A stretch of 64,000 nt of DNA. Origin: Colias croceus. Lineage: Eukaryota; Arthropoda; Insecta; Lepidoptera; Pieridae. Every line of letters starts with the position of its first letter. Position 1 is the stretch's first letter. The stretch is taken from NCBI RefSeq assembly GCF_905220415.1, contig NC_059558.1, positions 880,501 through 944,500 of the forward strand, written 5' to 3'. Position numbers and translations under genes: made by a program. The notes under the pieces were generated by a model. The model saw only the letters and a program-made list of their open reading frames with translations. It was not told the origin of the DNA and made no database searches. This document shows, piece after piece, positions 53,878 to 64,000 of this stretch.

Positions 53878-56800
53878 ATGGGTCTACTATCCGACCCTGA
53901 ATATGGTTCTATGAGGTTTATAAAAGTGTTGAAAAGAATTCATTACCCCCTATGTTTTCTTTTCTACATCGGTGCAATAGTGTGGTTCTTTTTATTAGCA
54001 AACCGGGAGTTTAATAATGAAACTTATTTTTCGGAAAATGCCTTACTCCCCGGCTTGGTAACTAACGAGTTTTATGGCGAGCAAGCAGCTAAACAATTTT
54101 ACAATGAATTCCTATTGGAACTTGAGGTATAGTATGATGATCGATATTTACTTTTATATGAATGTATATTTCAAGTTTTATTTATTAAAAATAATCAATT
54201 TAGAGGCTGCTTAACAAGATATATAACATATTTTCTTAAACACTGTCACAGAATACATAATAGTAGCTAAACGCTAACACTGTTTTAGTTATGTACCCTA
54301 TTTTAAATGTGTAGTCAAGTCAAAGAGCAAATATCTTGTATTGTTGACATGTTTTAGTCAGAATTATTTATTTATTTATTTATTAAGGCTCATTAGCAGC
54401 TGTACATCGATGAAATTACATAATAAAAAATACACAAAAAATATAGAACATGATGTACAACCAATAAAAAATGAGCACTGCATGCACTAAAAAAAATATG
54501 TTACAACACATTCAATCAATACATTCCATTCCAAAATAATCAGTTAATAAATTATAATCAAGTAAAAAATTTAAGAAATAATCTGTGATAAACAGGATTC
54601 TTTATACCTCTACTCTGTATTTTTTTGTAATTTAATTACCTAAACTAAATAATTATTAAATAAATATAAAATTTCAGGACAAATATGAGGATACAGATGA
54701 GATGCCAGTACCGTGGTTGGTTGGAAAAATGTCACAGCTACATTTGGAGGTGTATACACACAATTTTACACTCAATTATCCTTTGGGTCAAGGCCAGGTA
54801 AGTGATTTAAACTGATTTTATAAAAAAAAATATCAGTATTCAACTTAATCTATTTTAAGATATTTAATACTAGCTTCCGCCCGCGACTCCGTCTGCGCGG
54901 ATGTCGGTCTTCGCGTGGATGGTTTATTTCTCCATTTTGAGTAACTCTGACAATGACATCTTATAAATATCTATTGGACCCAAATACAGCTAGGCCTATA
55001 ATAATACGCAACTTGTGTTCGCGGTTCTACAGAACAACGTCTATGGATAAAACTGAAAAATTAAGATTAATTTTTTTCTACGTATTTTTCCAGGATAAAA
55101 AGTATCCTATTTTACGCCCAGGATAATAAGGTATAATTATACCAAGTTTCATTGAAATCGAACCGTTAGTTTTCACGTGATGTCTTCACATACAGACAGA
55201 CAGACAGACAAAATTTTTTTATTCACATATTTGGGTTTGATATCGATCCAGTAACACCCCCTGCAATTATTTTTTCAATATTTTCAATGACCCTTCTACA
55301 GATTTATTACATGTATAGATAGATATACGGAATTTAGTATAACATACCATTTTTAATTAAAATAAGAATAATTCACTTAATACGAAATACTGTGTACTCC
55401 AACAATTACAGGTATTCAAAGGCACAAACGTATACGGTATCCTACGCGCGGCGCGCACCTCCTCCCTAGAGGCATTGGTTCTGACCGCTCCATACAGACC
55501 ATTGTCTTCACACCAGAAGGGAACGGCTGCTGGGATCGCTCTGATGTTGGCGTTCGCTCAGTTCGCTAGACGTTAGTATGTTTGTAGTGGGATTGTTTGA
55601 TGAAATAGTTTTCTTACTGATGAAAAAGATTTGAGGAAGGTTAGACATGGTGTCTATATCTGTATTTAGAAGTTTCGTTTTGTTCACAATTTTAGTGGAA
55701 AAAGTTTATTTACCCTAATTTCAATGTCTTTTCTAATAAGTTACTTTTAATTTAACTTATTAATTCACAGGTATGCACTCTCTTAAACTTGTTATTTATA
55801 GTTTTCACTAGCTTACCGCCCGCTTTCTCTAAAACAATTTGAGATTTAAACTATCCTATCTCTCAAGTTGGATCGAACTGCACATGGTGTGCGAATTTTA
55901 TTATAATCGGTTAAGTGGTTTAGGAGTCCATTTAGGACAAATATTGTGACACGAGATTTATATATATTAAGACTAGCTTACCGCCCGCGGCTTCGCCCGC
56001 TTTCTCTAAAACAATTTGAGATTTAAACTATCCTATCTCTCAAGTTGGATCGAACTGCACACGGTGTGCGAATTTTATTATAATCGGTTAAGTGGTTTAG
56101 GAGTCCATTTAGGACAAATATTGTGACACGAGATTTATATATATTAAGATTAGTTGAAATAGAAATATATAGTTAATAGTTAATACTTACATTTTATACA
56201 TTTATGCATGTTTTAGGAAGCAAATAGGCCTAGGCCTTTTAATCCAACTATACACATTTTTTACAGCGAAAAAATACTGGGCCAAAGACATAATATTCCT
56301 AGTCACAGAACATGAACAACTCGGCATGCAGGCATGGCTCGAAGCGTACCACGGCCTGCAAAGTGACTCGGGAACCTTCTACACTAATCTAGGCAGTTTC
56401 TATGATCCTAGTGCGTCTATATTTAGTACTAAGAAGTCTAGAAGCAAACGTTTTGAGTGGTGGAGCGATCATAGCAAATGTTTGAACCCCGGGACTTTGA
56501 AGGGACGCTCTGGGTCTATACAGGCGGCTATTAATTTGGAGTTTCATACGCCGAAGATTAGTGAGTTAATATTATTATAAACTAGTTTTCCGCCTGCGGC
56601 TTCGCCCGCGTTTTCAAAGAAAAACCCGCATAGTTCCCGTTCCTGTGGGATTTCCGGGATATAACCTAGCCTATGTTACTCGTGGATAATGTAGCTTTCG
56701 AATGGTGAAAGAATTTTTAAAATCGGTCCAGTAGTTTATGAGCCTATTCGTTACAATCAAACAAACAAACAAAGTTTTCCTCTTTATAATATTAGTGTAG

Positions 56801-59800
56801 ATTAAAATGTTTTACAGTTACTATCACATCAAACTTACAAAGTAGAGACAAACCAAATATTAAAGTCCATTCTGATCATAATAAAGAAATGTTTCCTGTC
56901 AAGAAAACATCTTTGGTTTTTTAAGTACTCATACAAAAATTTCATCCTGTATAAATTATAACATTCAGCATCAGTATAACAACTTAAAATGCTTTTATCA
57001 TTGTAAAATAACATAATAATAAAAAATTTCATTGTGTTTACAGAATATGTTGAAGTAAAAGTGGAAGGTCTGAACGGCCAGCTACCAAATTTGGATTTGG
57101 TGAATTTGGTCCACAAATTATGCGTTAAGTCTGGGATTCATCACTCGTATAAAAACAGGTAATTTATCATCATCAACATCATCACATCACGTAACATAAC
57201 ATGACGTCACACAACGTACTTCACATCGTATTACATCATCACCCACACATATTATTACGTCACGTCATCTCACGTAACGGCGGTAATTACATCACGATTC
57301 ACGTCATGTCACATCACATCGCATCACGTCACATCACACCACGTAACATCACATCACGTCGTATCACATCACGTAACATCACATCGGGTCACATCACATC
57401 AGGTCACATCACATCACGTCACATCACATCACGTCATATCACATCACGTAACATCACATCGCGTCATATCACATCACATCAGGTCATATCACATCACGTC
57501 ACATCACATCACGTCACATCACATCACTTTTATATTAAATTGTTGTTTATTTAATTTTCAGCTATGCATGGTTAAGAAATCGTAATATGGACGCGTGGGT
57601 GGACGGCATTTGGACAATGCTCGGTATGATGTCCGCTCAAATTGCTGGCGTAAGTTATTTCTAAAGCTTTATTATTTATTTAGTTTAAAAAAAAACTTTA
57701 AAAATACTGTAAGAGCTCTTAATATTATGCACTACCTACTCATACTTTTCCCCTATTTTACGCAAGGTTGTCTGGAAGAAAAGTGATAGTAGTTAATGTG
57801 AAAGTTCCTTTTTTGACGTGAAACTTCTTAAGCGTGTTAAAAGTATAATTTCAAGGTCGCGCCATGGCAATACCGTCACGTCATGGAATAAGGCGACGAT
57901 TTTGATATCTTTGAATCTTGCCAAAGAAGTTTCACTTCTGACACGTGTGCTGCGCAGCTGCTGATTTTATCCATATTATATATTTCTTTGATTATTATAC
58001 GTCTTTCCCATTTCCAATCTATTTATTTTTTTCTCTCTTCAGGTGCCAAACGGTAACCACGGGCTATTCCACCGTTTCGGAATAGAAGCGGTGACCCTAG
58101 AGGGTCGGGACACAGACGACCCCTCGGGAACACCCCCAAGAACGGCCCATTTAACCCCCGCTAATTTCTACCGCCTCGGGAACGCACTAGAGAGCATATT
58201 CCGTTCCCTGAATAATCTTCTAGAGAGATTCCATCAAAGTTATTTCTTCTATTTACTGGCCGCGACGGATAGATTCATTTCTATTGGTAAGTAATAACTA
58301 GCTAATTGGCCTGACTTTGTCTGCATTATAACAGGTTAAAATACATATATATCGTCCAAAGAACGACCCATCTAACCCCGGCTAATTTCATTTCTATTGG
58401 TGAGTATAGTAATAACTAGCTAGTTGCCCTTGCTTTGCCCGCGTTTTTACTAAATATATCTAAAACTACATAAATATTGTTTTAGACACTAAAAACACGC
58501 TATCAATGATAGACACATCTAAAAAGTAGAGAATAATTCTTAATCTAGGAATCAAGCAATAACCAAATATATTGTGAAAAAAGCGTGGGGTGCCACGTAT
58601 AATAAATCAGCTCTTGAAAAACGCCCCACATTTATATCATCATGTATAATATAAAACTGAGGCATTTGACCTGGTATATATAAAACACATAAATCTTTAG
58701 CGAAAGAATGGTCTGATCTCGTGAACCTAAACTAACATCATAGAAACTGATTTCAAAGGCGCGTCGTTTTTCATTCGATTAACGTTCAGGTGTTTAAAGG
58801 CGACTGTCATTTTTATAGTGTTTATTTAATCGTCTTTGTAATAATTATATAGTTTATAAAACTGATATAACACGCTTTCATTGATAGATACAACTAAAAA
58901 GTAGAAAATGATTCTTAATCTAGGAATAAAACAATAACCAATACATATTATGATTTTGAAATAAGTGTGGGGCCCTTATCAAGAGCTGATTGTTCACAAT
59001 TATATACTATCTATTTTGAAATAGTAAATAAGCAAAGTATTTATATTTTGTTTTGCCACACATTTCTGAAACTTTGTTGTTAATTTCTGGTTATTTCTAA
59101 AACGCCAGGCTTGGATCTTATAAAGTATATTTTTATTTTTTAGGTCAATATATGCCGTCTTTATGCCTGCTTTGTGGGGCATTATTGATCCGGGCATTGT
59201 CTCTATGGGTGACAATACAGAAAGATGAAGAACTCGAGAAAAAGAAAGAAAAAGATACAGATACGAACGCAAAAGATACAGACGCCGTAAAAGATACAGA
59301 AATAGAAAAAGATACAGAAATCGTAAAAGATAGCGACGCGGAAGAGAAACCAGAAGGCTTAAGGAGACGTGTGAAGTTTACGGAGAAAAAAGATACGGAA
59401 AAGATAAAAGATAGTGTGGGCAAGAAAGAAAGATTGGAGGAAGTGAGCGTCGTCAGTATTGGCGCGAATTATTTCCTGGTGCATTTGATTGGTTATGGTG
59501 TTATGAATTCGCCGATTCTTTTCAGTTATATTGGTAAGTTATTACAATTTTTTTATTTTATATTTTATTTACTAGCTTACCGCCCGCGGCTTCGCCCGCC
59601 TTGTCTAAAACCGAATAAATTATATACTAAAACCTTCCTCTTTAATCACTCTATCTATTAAAAAAACCGCATCAAAATCCGTTGCGTGGTTTTAAAGATT
59701 TAAGCATACAAAGGACAGAGAAAGTGACTGTTTTATACCATGTAGTGGAGATTAAAAAAATAAAATTCGTGATTCGAAATTATTGAAACAATAATTATTA

Positions 59801-62800
59801 ATAGGTAACTGAAATCTAATCAGGATAATATAGGAATGGCGCGAAGGATGCGGGTTCGAGTCCCGCCTCGTGATCGAATTTTTTCTATTCTTTATAAATT
59901 TATATTTATAAAGCATTTGAATGCCATAAAAACCAAAAAATATAAATTCAAGAAAAGGTCGTGTTCCATCGTTACAATATTGTATTCACTGAAAAGTGCT
60001 TCATATTGGTTGAAATGGTTGTTAAATCATCTCAATAGATGGCGCGCGGTGTGTCCCTTAAGACACATAAAACTGAAAGGATAGAATGAATTCGATTGCT
60101 CAGGCGGGTCACGAGTGGCTGAGTTGGTTAGGCATCCACCCCAGAATGGCGCGAAGGATGCGGGTTCGAGTCCCGCCTCGTGATCGAATTTTTTCTATTC
60201 TTTATAAATTTATATTTATAAAGCATTTGAATGCCATAAAAACCAAAAAATATAAATTCTAATCAGGATTTTAATTTTAACACCAATTTATTGTTAATTT
60301 TTGAATCGATTGTTTTTTTTTTGCGTTTGTTACCTCATAGTCATCGTTTGTTACCTCAACTTTGGACAGGGTGAACCGATTTTGATGATTCTTTTTTTAT
60401 TTGAAAGCTAGTATCATCCGGTTGGTCCCTTTACATTTGTTCAGTTTTGACCACTTGAAGGCGGTTTCGTTTTCTCTTAAAAAATTTTATAATGTAAATG
60501 TAATTCCAAAAAAGAATGTTTTTCTTTTCCAGGCGCGAAATACTTCGACAAACCGTCCGAAGTGTCAGTGTACTACGGTTTGTTATGTATGTCCGTGCTG
60601 ATAGCGGTAACGGCGCCGCTCTTGCTGAAACTGTTTCGCTCGAGGCCAATCAATAGAGATGAATTGACTATTGTGAGTGTGTGTTTGTATTTTATCGAAT
60701 TAATGAGATTTTTTTTTTCAAGTTGACTAAACTTATAACTTACTAGCTGCTCCGCGCGGTTTCACCCCCGTGGCTCCACTCCTGTGGGGTCGTAGGGGTG
60801 AGGGTGATGATATATAGCCTACTAGCTTACCGCCCGCGGCTTCGCCCACTTTCTCTAAAACGATTTGAGATTTAAACTATCCTATCTCTCAAGTTGGATC
60901 GAACTGCACATGGTGTGCGAATTTTATTATAATCGGTTAAGTGGTTTAGGAGTCCATTGAGGACAAACATTGTGACACGAGATTTATATATATTAAGATA
61001 GCCTTCCTCGATAATGGAGCTATCTAACACCGAAAGAATTATTCAAATCAGACCAGTAGTTCCCGTGATTAGCGCGTTCAAATAAACAAACAAACTCTTC
61101 AGCTTTATAATATTAGTAAAGATAATAAAGTTACTATTAAAGTTGACTATTAACGACTAGATTCACATTCGCGTATTAAACGATAATCAAAAAATGTAAT
61201 AAAACGTTGAAATTAACGTCTTATTCCGTTGCAGTAAAGATCGAAGTCTATTGTATCGCTGATTATAAAACTCTGCCTAAAACACGTGAAGGCAAAATTT
61301 TGTGTCGGACAATTTTTAAACGTGATTATGTGTCTAGTAACTACATAGTTGCTTCGTTGACCAGTTGTTAAAAAAATGATTTGTTCTGGTTTACAAAAAA
61401 AAAAAATATTGTTTTTATTTTCCCCTCTATATAAACATTCTACGACTTACTAATGTATCGATCGGTTTCAGCGTCTTCTTACACTCCTTTTTCGACAAAA
61501 AAACTTTTTTTTTTTAATTTTTTGTTATTTTCGCCTACAGATAAACATCCTCCTGCTAATTGAGATGTCGACCGCGTGTTTGTGTGTCGGCATGCACAAT
61601 ATATCACTTGGTTTGTGCCTGTCAGTACTGTACACCCCCCTCGGGTTGTTGGTGGATGTAGGAGGGGAGGGGAGATGGAGGTTAGTTGGAAACTTGATTT
61701 AATATTTTTTAACCGACTTCAAAAAAAAAGGTGGAGGTTATCAATTCGGCCGGTATGTTTTTTTATGTATGTACACCGATTACTCCAAGGTTTCTGAACA
61801 GATTTACGTGATTCTTTTTTTGTTCGATGCGGGATAGTGTCGAATTGATCCCATAAAAATTTTATTCGGATAGGCCCAGATAGCTATCACTAATTCACGA
61901 ACGAATCGTGCCGGGGGGGGGGGGGTTGCTCGGACGTTGTTTATACGACATGTGACCCAACTACCCTCACTTTATTAATAGTCGTTGATTTGCTGTGATT
62001 TCTTATCAACTGTCTACATTAATTAGGCAGTTGGCAGTTGTGTAGAATCGCAGTACATTCTTATTACATTCAAATTAATATTGAACCCAGCGACCGCGTG
62101 TAATTTCTAAAAATATTATTTCGTTTTGTTGGAACTGCACAGTTGGAATTGCACATTTTTTCAATTATGATTACATATTTATTGTAATAATGATCGATAC
62201 GAGTAATTTCAATATTTGATTTAACTAATAAACCATTCTAAACATAATAAAAAATGCTGATTTAATGAACTGACGTCGAGCGTCGTTAGTTCGTTACAAC
62301 GTTGTGAGTTTACCTTAACTTTTTAAACACTAGAGCAGTTACTCTAAAAATCAAAAGCTGATATTGAGAATCGAATGCTTGATTATTACCGCATTGTGTT
62401 TATAATAAAACAGAATTATATTTATTATTATTTTAGTTACCAAACTATACAGTACATAAGAATAGATGCATTTTTTTTTAAAATTTGTAGTTAATAGAAA
62501 ATTTAGGTTTAATATTTTTTTTGTTCCAGTAAATTCATAACCACGCTAAAAAGACTCGTCTGCCTCTTACTACAACCGCTCATCGCAGTGACACTAGCAA
62601 TGATGCTATATTCCCGGGTTCTGTTCCCGGAGGAGGGAATCATGGGAGCAGTAGGGAGGGGGAGGGATGCGGCCATGCAGGGGGTGATGTTCGCTATTGT
62701 GGACTCGCTGGTGAGTTGAACTCAAACTCTAACTCAACTCAAATCTCACACCAAAAGTAAAACTTCTTAAGGCGCGTTGGGAGTAAAATTTCAAGGTCGC

Positions 62801-63262
62801 GTCATGGAGTGAGGCGATTTTGGTATCTCTGTACCTTGCCAAAGAAGTTTCACTTCTGACACATGTGCTCGGCACACACGCTCTTTTTTATATTTTGTGT
62901 ATAGTCATTAGTATAGTAATGGCATACCTCCTCTTTTTTTATAGATGAAAATATTTTTATTTTAAACCGACTACAAAAAAAGGAAGTAGTTCTATTCGAC
63001 TGCATTTTATATTCGTATTAATATTATATCATATGGATTGAAATCACTCTTTTTAAACAAATTTTATTTTTATCAAATAGTAATAATTTCAAAAAAAACC
63101 CGACTCAAACTTTCCTCCTTTTTTATTTATTTGCAATAATAATTTTGTTTTGTTTTCTTTTTTCAGATTTACGGCAACTGGTTGTTCAACGTCGTCACGG
63201 CAGTATTATTACCAACGTGGATTATTTCCTGGCAAATATTATGTACTTCAGTGACTGTTTGA
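53878..63262 (+). CDS. GPAA1: GPI transamidase component GPAA1 (GAA1)
   Basis: Subunit of the ER GPI transamidase, which attaches GPI anchors to proteins. Twelve exons: 53878-54126, 54678-54797, 55412-55571, 56267-56560, 57044-57158, 57562-57649, 58043-58286, 59144-59533, 60533-60672, 61541-61680, 62530-62710 and 63167-63262, giving 738 residues with all phases consistent. A membrane helix lies near residues 24-43, then the lumenal M28-like domain, then several C-terminal helices. Diagnostic stretches include HQKGTAAGIALM, WAKDIIFLVTEHEQLGMQAW, GRSGSIQAAINLE, VEGLNGQLPNLDL and LNNLLERFHQSYFFYLL. It is longer than the about 621-residue human protein because of an extra segment near residues 209-255 and a charged KDT-rich insert near 449-524. 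Confidence 0.94.
54870..55319 (-). mobile_element. Helitron-like element in GPAA1 intron 2
   Basis: CTAG 54870-54873 with CCGCCCGCGACTCCGTCTGC; the far end reads TCTATACATGTAATAAATC on the minus strand. Same family as 17361-17861. Confidence 0.8.
55808..55972 (-). mobile_element. Helitron-like element, one of two abutting copies
   Basis: Minus strand starts TCTTAATATATATAAATC and ends CTAG (55808-55811). It lacks about 12 bp of the 3' hairpin that the neighbouring copy keeps. It directly abuts 55973-56149 with no spacer. Confidence 0.8.
55973..56149 (-). mobile_element. Helitron-like element, second abutting copy
   Basis: Minus strand TCTTAATATATATAAATC to CTAG (55973-55976) with intact CCCGCGGCTTCGCCCGC hairpin. 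Almost identical to 55808-55972 and in the same orientation, giving a CTAG/TC junction. Confidence 0.82.
56582..56801 (-). mobile_element. Helitron-like element in GPAA1 intron 4
   Basis: CTAG 56582-56585, GCGGCTTCGCCCGCG hairpin; far end TCTACACTAATATTATAAAG on the minus strand. It lies 22 bp after the exon 4 donor. Confidence 0.78.
57170..57528. repeat. CATCACATCACGT minisatellite in GPAA1 intron 5
   Basis: Degenerate tandem array of about 13-20 bp units built from CATCACATCA with GTC, GTAA or GGTC spacers. It fills nearly all of intron 5 (57159-57561). The 117-codon frame across it is an artefact of the repeat. Confidence 0.85.
57821..57962 (+). repeat. AAGGTCGCG-family repeat
   Basis: Full-looking copy beginning AAACTTCTTAAGCGTGTT and containing CCAAAGAAGTTTCACTTCTG. 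In GPAA1 intron 6. Confidence 0.65.
58358..58415 (+). pseudogene. GPAA1: Partial duplicate of GPAA1 exon 7 and its donor
   Basis: GAACGACCCATCTAACCCC followed by GCTAATTTCATTTCTATTGG and GTGAGTATAGTAATAACTAGC matches two separated parts of exon 7 plus the first bases of intron 7 (58140-58300), with the stretch between them deleted. It lies 70 bp downstream of the real exon. Confidence 0.65.
59572..59751 (-). mobile_element. Helitron-like element in GPAA1 intron 8
   Basis: CTAG 59572-59575, hairpin CCCGCGGCTTCGCCCGCC; minus-strand start TCTCCACTACATGGTATAAA. Confidence 0.75.
59827..60257 (+). mobile_element. Tandem dimer of a tRNA-derived SINE with 12-bp target duplication
   Basis: Flanked by TCTAATCAGGAT at 59815-59826 and 60258-60269. 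Two copies of GGCGCGAAGGATGCGGGTT...AAATATAAATTC occur at 59836-59949 and 60145-60259; the first is 5' truncated. The second has a tRNA-like head (60108-60182) in which TCACGAG pairs with CTCGTGA and GCGGG-TTCGAGT-CCCGC forms a T-arm. The anticodon region is too long (about 18-nt loop) for a normal tRNA, so this is a SINE head and not a tRNA gene. Confidence 0.75.
60743..61122 (-). mobile_element. Helitron-like element containing a second Helitron
   Basis: Outer element: CTAG 60743-60746; far end reads TCTTTACTAATATTATAAAG on the minus strand. It is split by 60832-60998. In GPAA1 intron 9. Confidence 0.72.
60832..60998 (-). mobile_element. Nested Helitron-like element (CGTGTCACA family)
   Basis: CTAG 60832-60835; minus-strand start TCTTAATATATATAAATC. 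Close relative of the tandem pair at 55808-56149. Confidence 0.75.
61709..61930. repeat. AACCGACTTCAAAAAA dispersed repeat in GPAA1 intron 10
   Basis: Shares ACCGACTTCAAAAA..GGAGGTT with about 53625 and, more loosely, 62965. Ends in a G homopolymer run at 61913-61924. Class unknown. Confidence 0.5.
62759..62890 (+). repeat. AAGGTCGCG-family repeat
   Basis: AAACTTCTTAAGGCGCGTTG start, TTCAAGGTCGCGTCATGGAG, GCCAAAGAAGTTTCACTTC. In GPAA1 intron 11. Confidence 0.65.
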
Positions 63263-63287
63263 TGTTTTTATAAAAATGTCAATTAGA

Positions 63288-63293
63288 AATAAA
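63288..63293 (+). terminator. GPAA1: Poly(A) signal of GPAA1
   Basis: AATAAA 26 nt after the stop codon. A very short 3' UTR is implied. Confidence 0.6.
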
Positions 63294-63839
63294 TTATTTA
63301 TAATATTGTTGCGTTTTATTTATTTAACACCTTTTTTTAATATTATCGTTTGTTAAAAATGGTAAATTAAGCGAAGATACCTAATAATTTAAGTAAATTG
63401 ACTATCGTAAATAATAATATAAATAAGAAAGTAACTCTGTCTGTCTATTCTTCATGGCCTAAACCCTGAACCGATTTGGATGAAATTTATTACAAAGATA
63501 CATTGAGACCGGAGAAAGTACATGGGACGTTTTTCTCAAACTCAAACATTTATTTATTCAATTAGACTTCTTCTACTAACAATTTTGAATCGTCATTACA
63601 TATTTTTTTCCATTTACCACCGATTCGGAAAGCAGTATCTATGGAGACGAATCGGCAAGGAACTCCATAGTTGCGCTTTTAAAATCATTTCAATATTTAA
63701 TTTTACATAATATGTAACTACATACCTATACAATAATATGCCTAACTGTCCTGTGGTTCTTACGCAACAATCCTCCATGGGTTTTCATCTTCCATATTGT
63801 ATTCCTTAAACGCTGTAATAGGCTCTCTGAACTTATACA
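63294..63839. repeat. Downstream spacer with repeat fragments
   Basis: A decayed Helitron-like start near 63425 (AAGTAACTCTGTCTGTC) is followed by a CCACCGATTC-family repeat (63530-63800). No gene. Confidence 0.55.
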
Positions 63840-64000
63840 TCACTACATAGTACATATAAAACAAAGTCGCTTTCTCTGTCCCTATGTCCCTTTGTATGCT
63901 TAAATCTTTAAAACTACGCAACGGATTTTGGTGCGGTTTTTTTTTAAAGATTCAAGAGGAAGGTTTTAGTATATAATCTATTAGGTTTTAGACAAAGCGG
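63840..64000 (+). mobile_element. Helitron-like element, cut by window end
   Basis: TCACTACATAGTACATATAA start, TTTCTCTGTCCCTATGTCCC body, ending in ACAAAGCGG at the edge. Same family as 47449-47628 and 59572-59751. Confidence 0.65.

Noticed and set aside
57201..57554. 117-codon ORF rich in HIT/SR residues
   Set aside because: Tandem CATCACATCACGT repeat within a GPAA1 intron.
60108..60182. tRNA-like sequence with acceptor and T-arm pairing
   Set aside because: The anticodon stem would close an about 18-nt loop, and the sequence continues into a tail repeated at 59836-59949; it is the head of a SINE.
1..64000. CRISPR arrays, operons, phage or toxin-antitoxin systems
   Set aside because: No regularly spaced direct repeats with unique spacers and no bacterial gene organisation; the window is eukaryotic.

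Overview
The window looks like nuclear DNA of a lepidopteran (moth or butterfly). It is AT-rich, its genes carry many short GT-AG introns, and the spaces between exons are packed with small Helitron-like elements, tRNA-derived SINEs, MITEs and non-LTR retroelement pieces of the kind lepidopteran genomes carry. No species can be named from sequence alone. I found no bacterial-type system, CRISPR array, rRNA gene or functional tRNA gene, and no clear candidate for a wholly new biological system. The unusual content is in gene architecture and in how transposons are arranged.

Positions 1-41940 hold a cluster of four facilitated trehalose transporter (Tret1)-like sugar porters of the major facilitator superfamily. 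Copies A (1-1545, cut by the window edge), B (9005-15678) and C (19170-24180) lie head to tail on the minus strand. Copy D (33090-41940) is divergent on the plus strand. B, C and D each assemble by eye into seven exons of identical sizes (61, 230, 324, 133, 224, 195 and 228 nt), giving open 464-residue proteins. A has its first exons with the same boundaries. A, B and C were duplicated together with several kb of 5' flank and some 3' flank. Because of this, many transposon insertions can be read against an empty site in a paralogue. A promoter-proximal block containing a GATA-type site is kept about 90-100 bp before the ATG of all four. B carries a full-length RTE-clade LINE with an intact 1027-residue ORF in intron 1.

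Positions 41941-53877 hold a Penelope-like element with a GIY-YIG domain and inverted termini, then a five-exon minus-strand gene for a secreted serine protease homologue (44405-49687). In that gene the catalytic His and Ser are replaced and no activation site is visible. Transposons lie within about 35 bp of a splice site of all five of its exons. The following intergenic region holds a TIR element with an 8-bp target duplication and an internal 12-bp minisatellite, and a TTA-duplicating MITE.

Positions 53878-63262 hold a complete 12-exon gene for GPAA1 (GAA1), the GPI transamidase subunit, with a predicted 738 residues. It has an extra lumenal segment and a KDT-rich charged insert. Its introns contain abutting tandem Helitron copies, nested Helitrons, a SINE dimer with a 12-bp target duplication, a minisatellite and a scrap of duplicated exon. 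The last 740 bases hold only repeat fragments.

All exon joins were assembled by eye from GT-AG signals, reading phase and agreement between paralogues. No alignment or database search was run.
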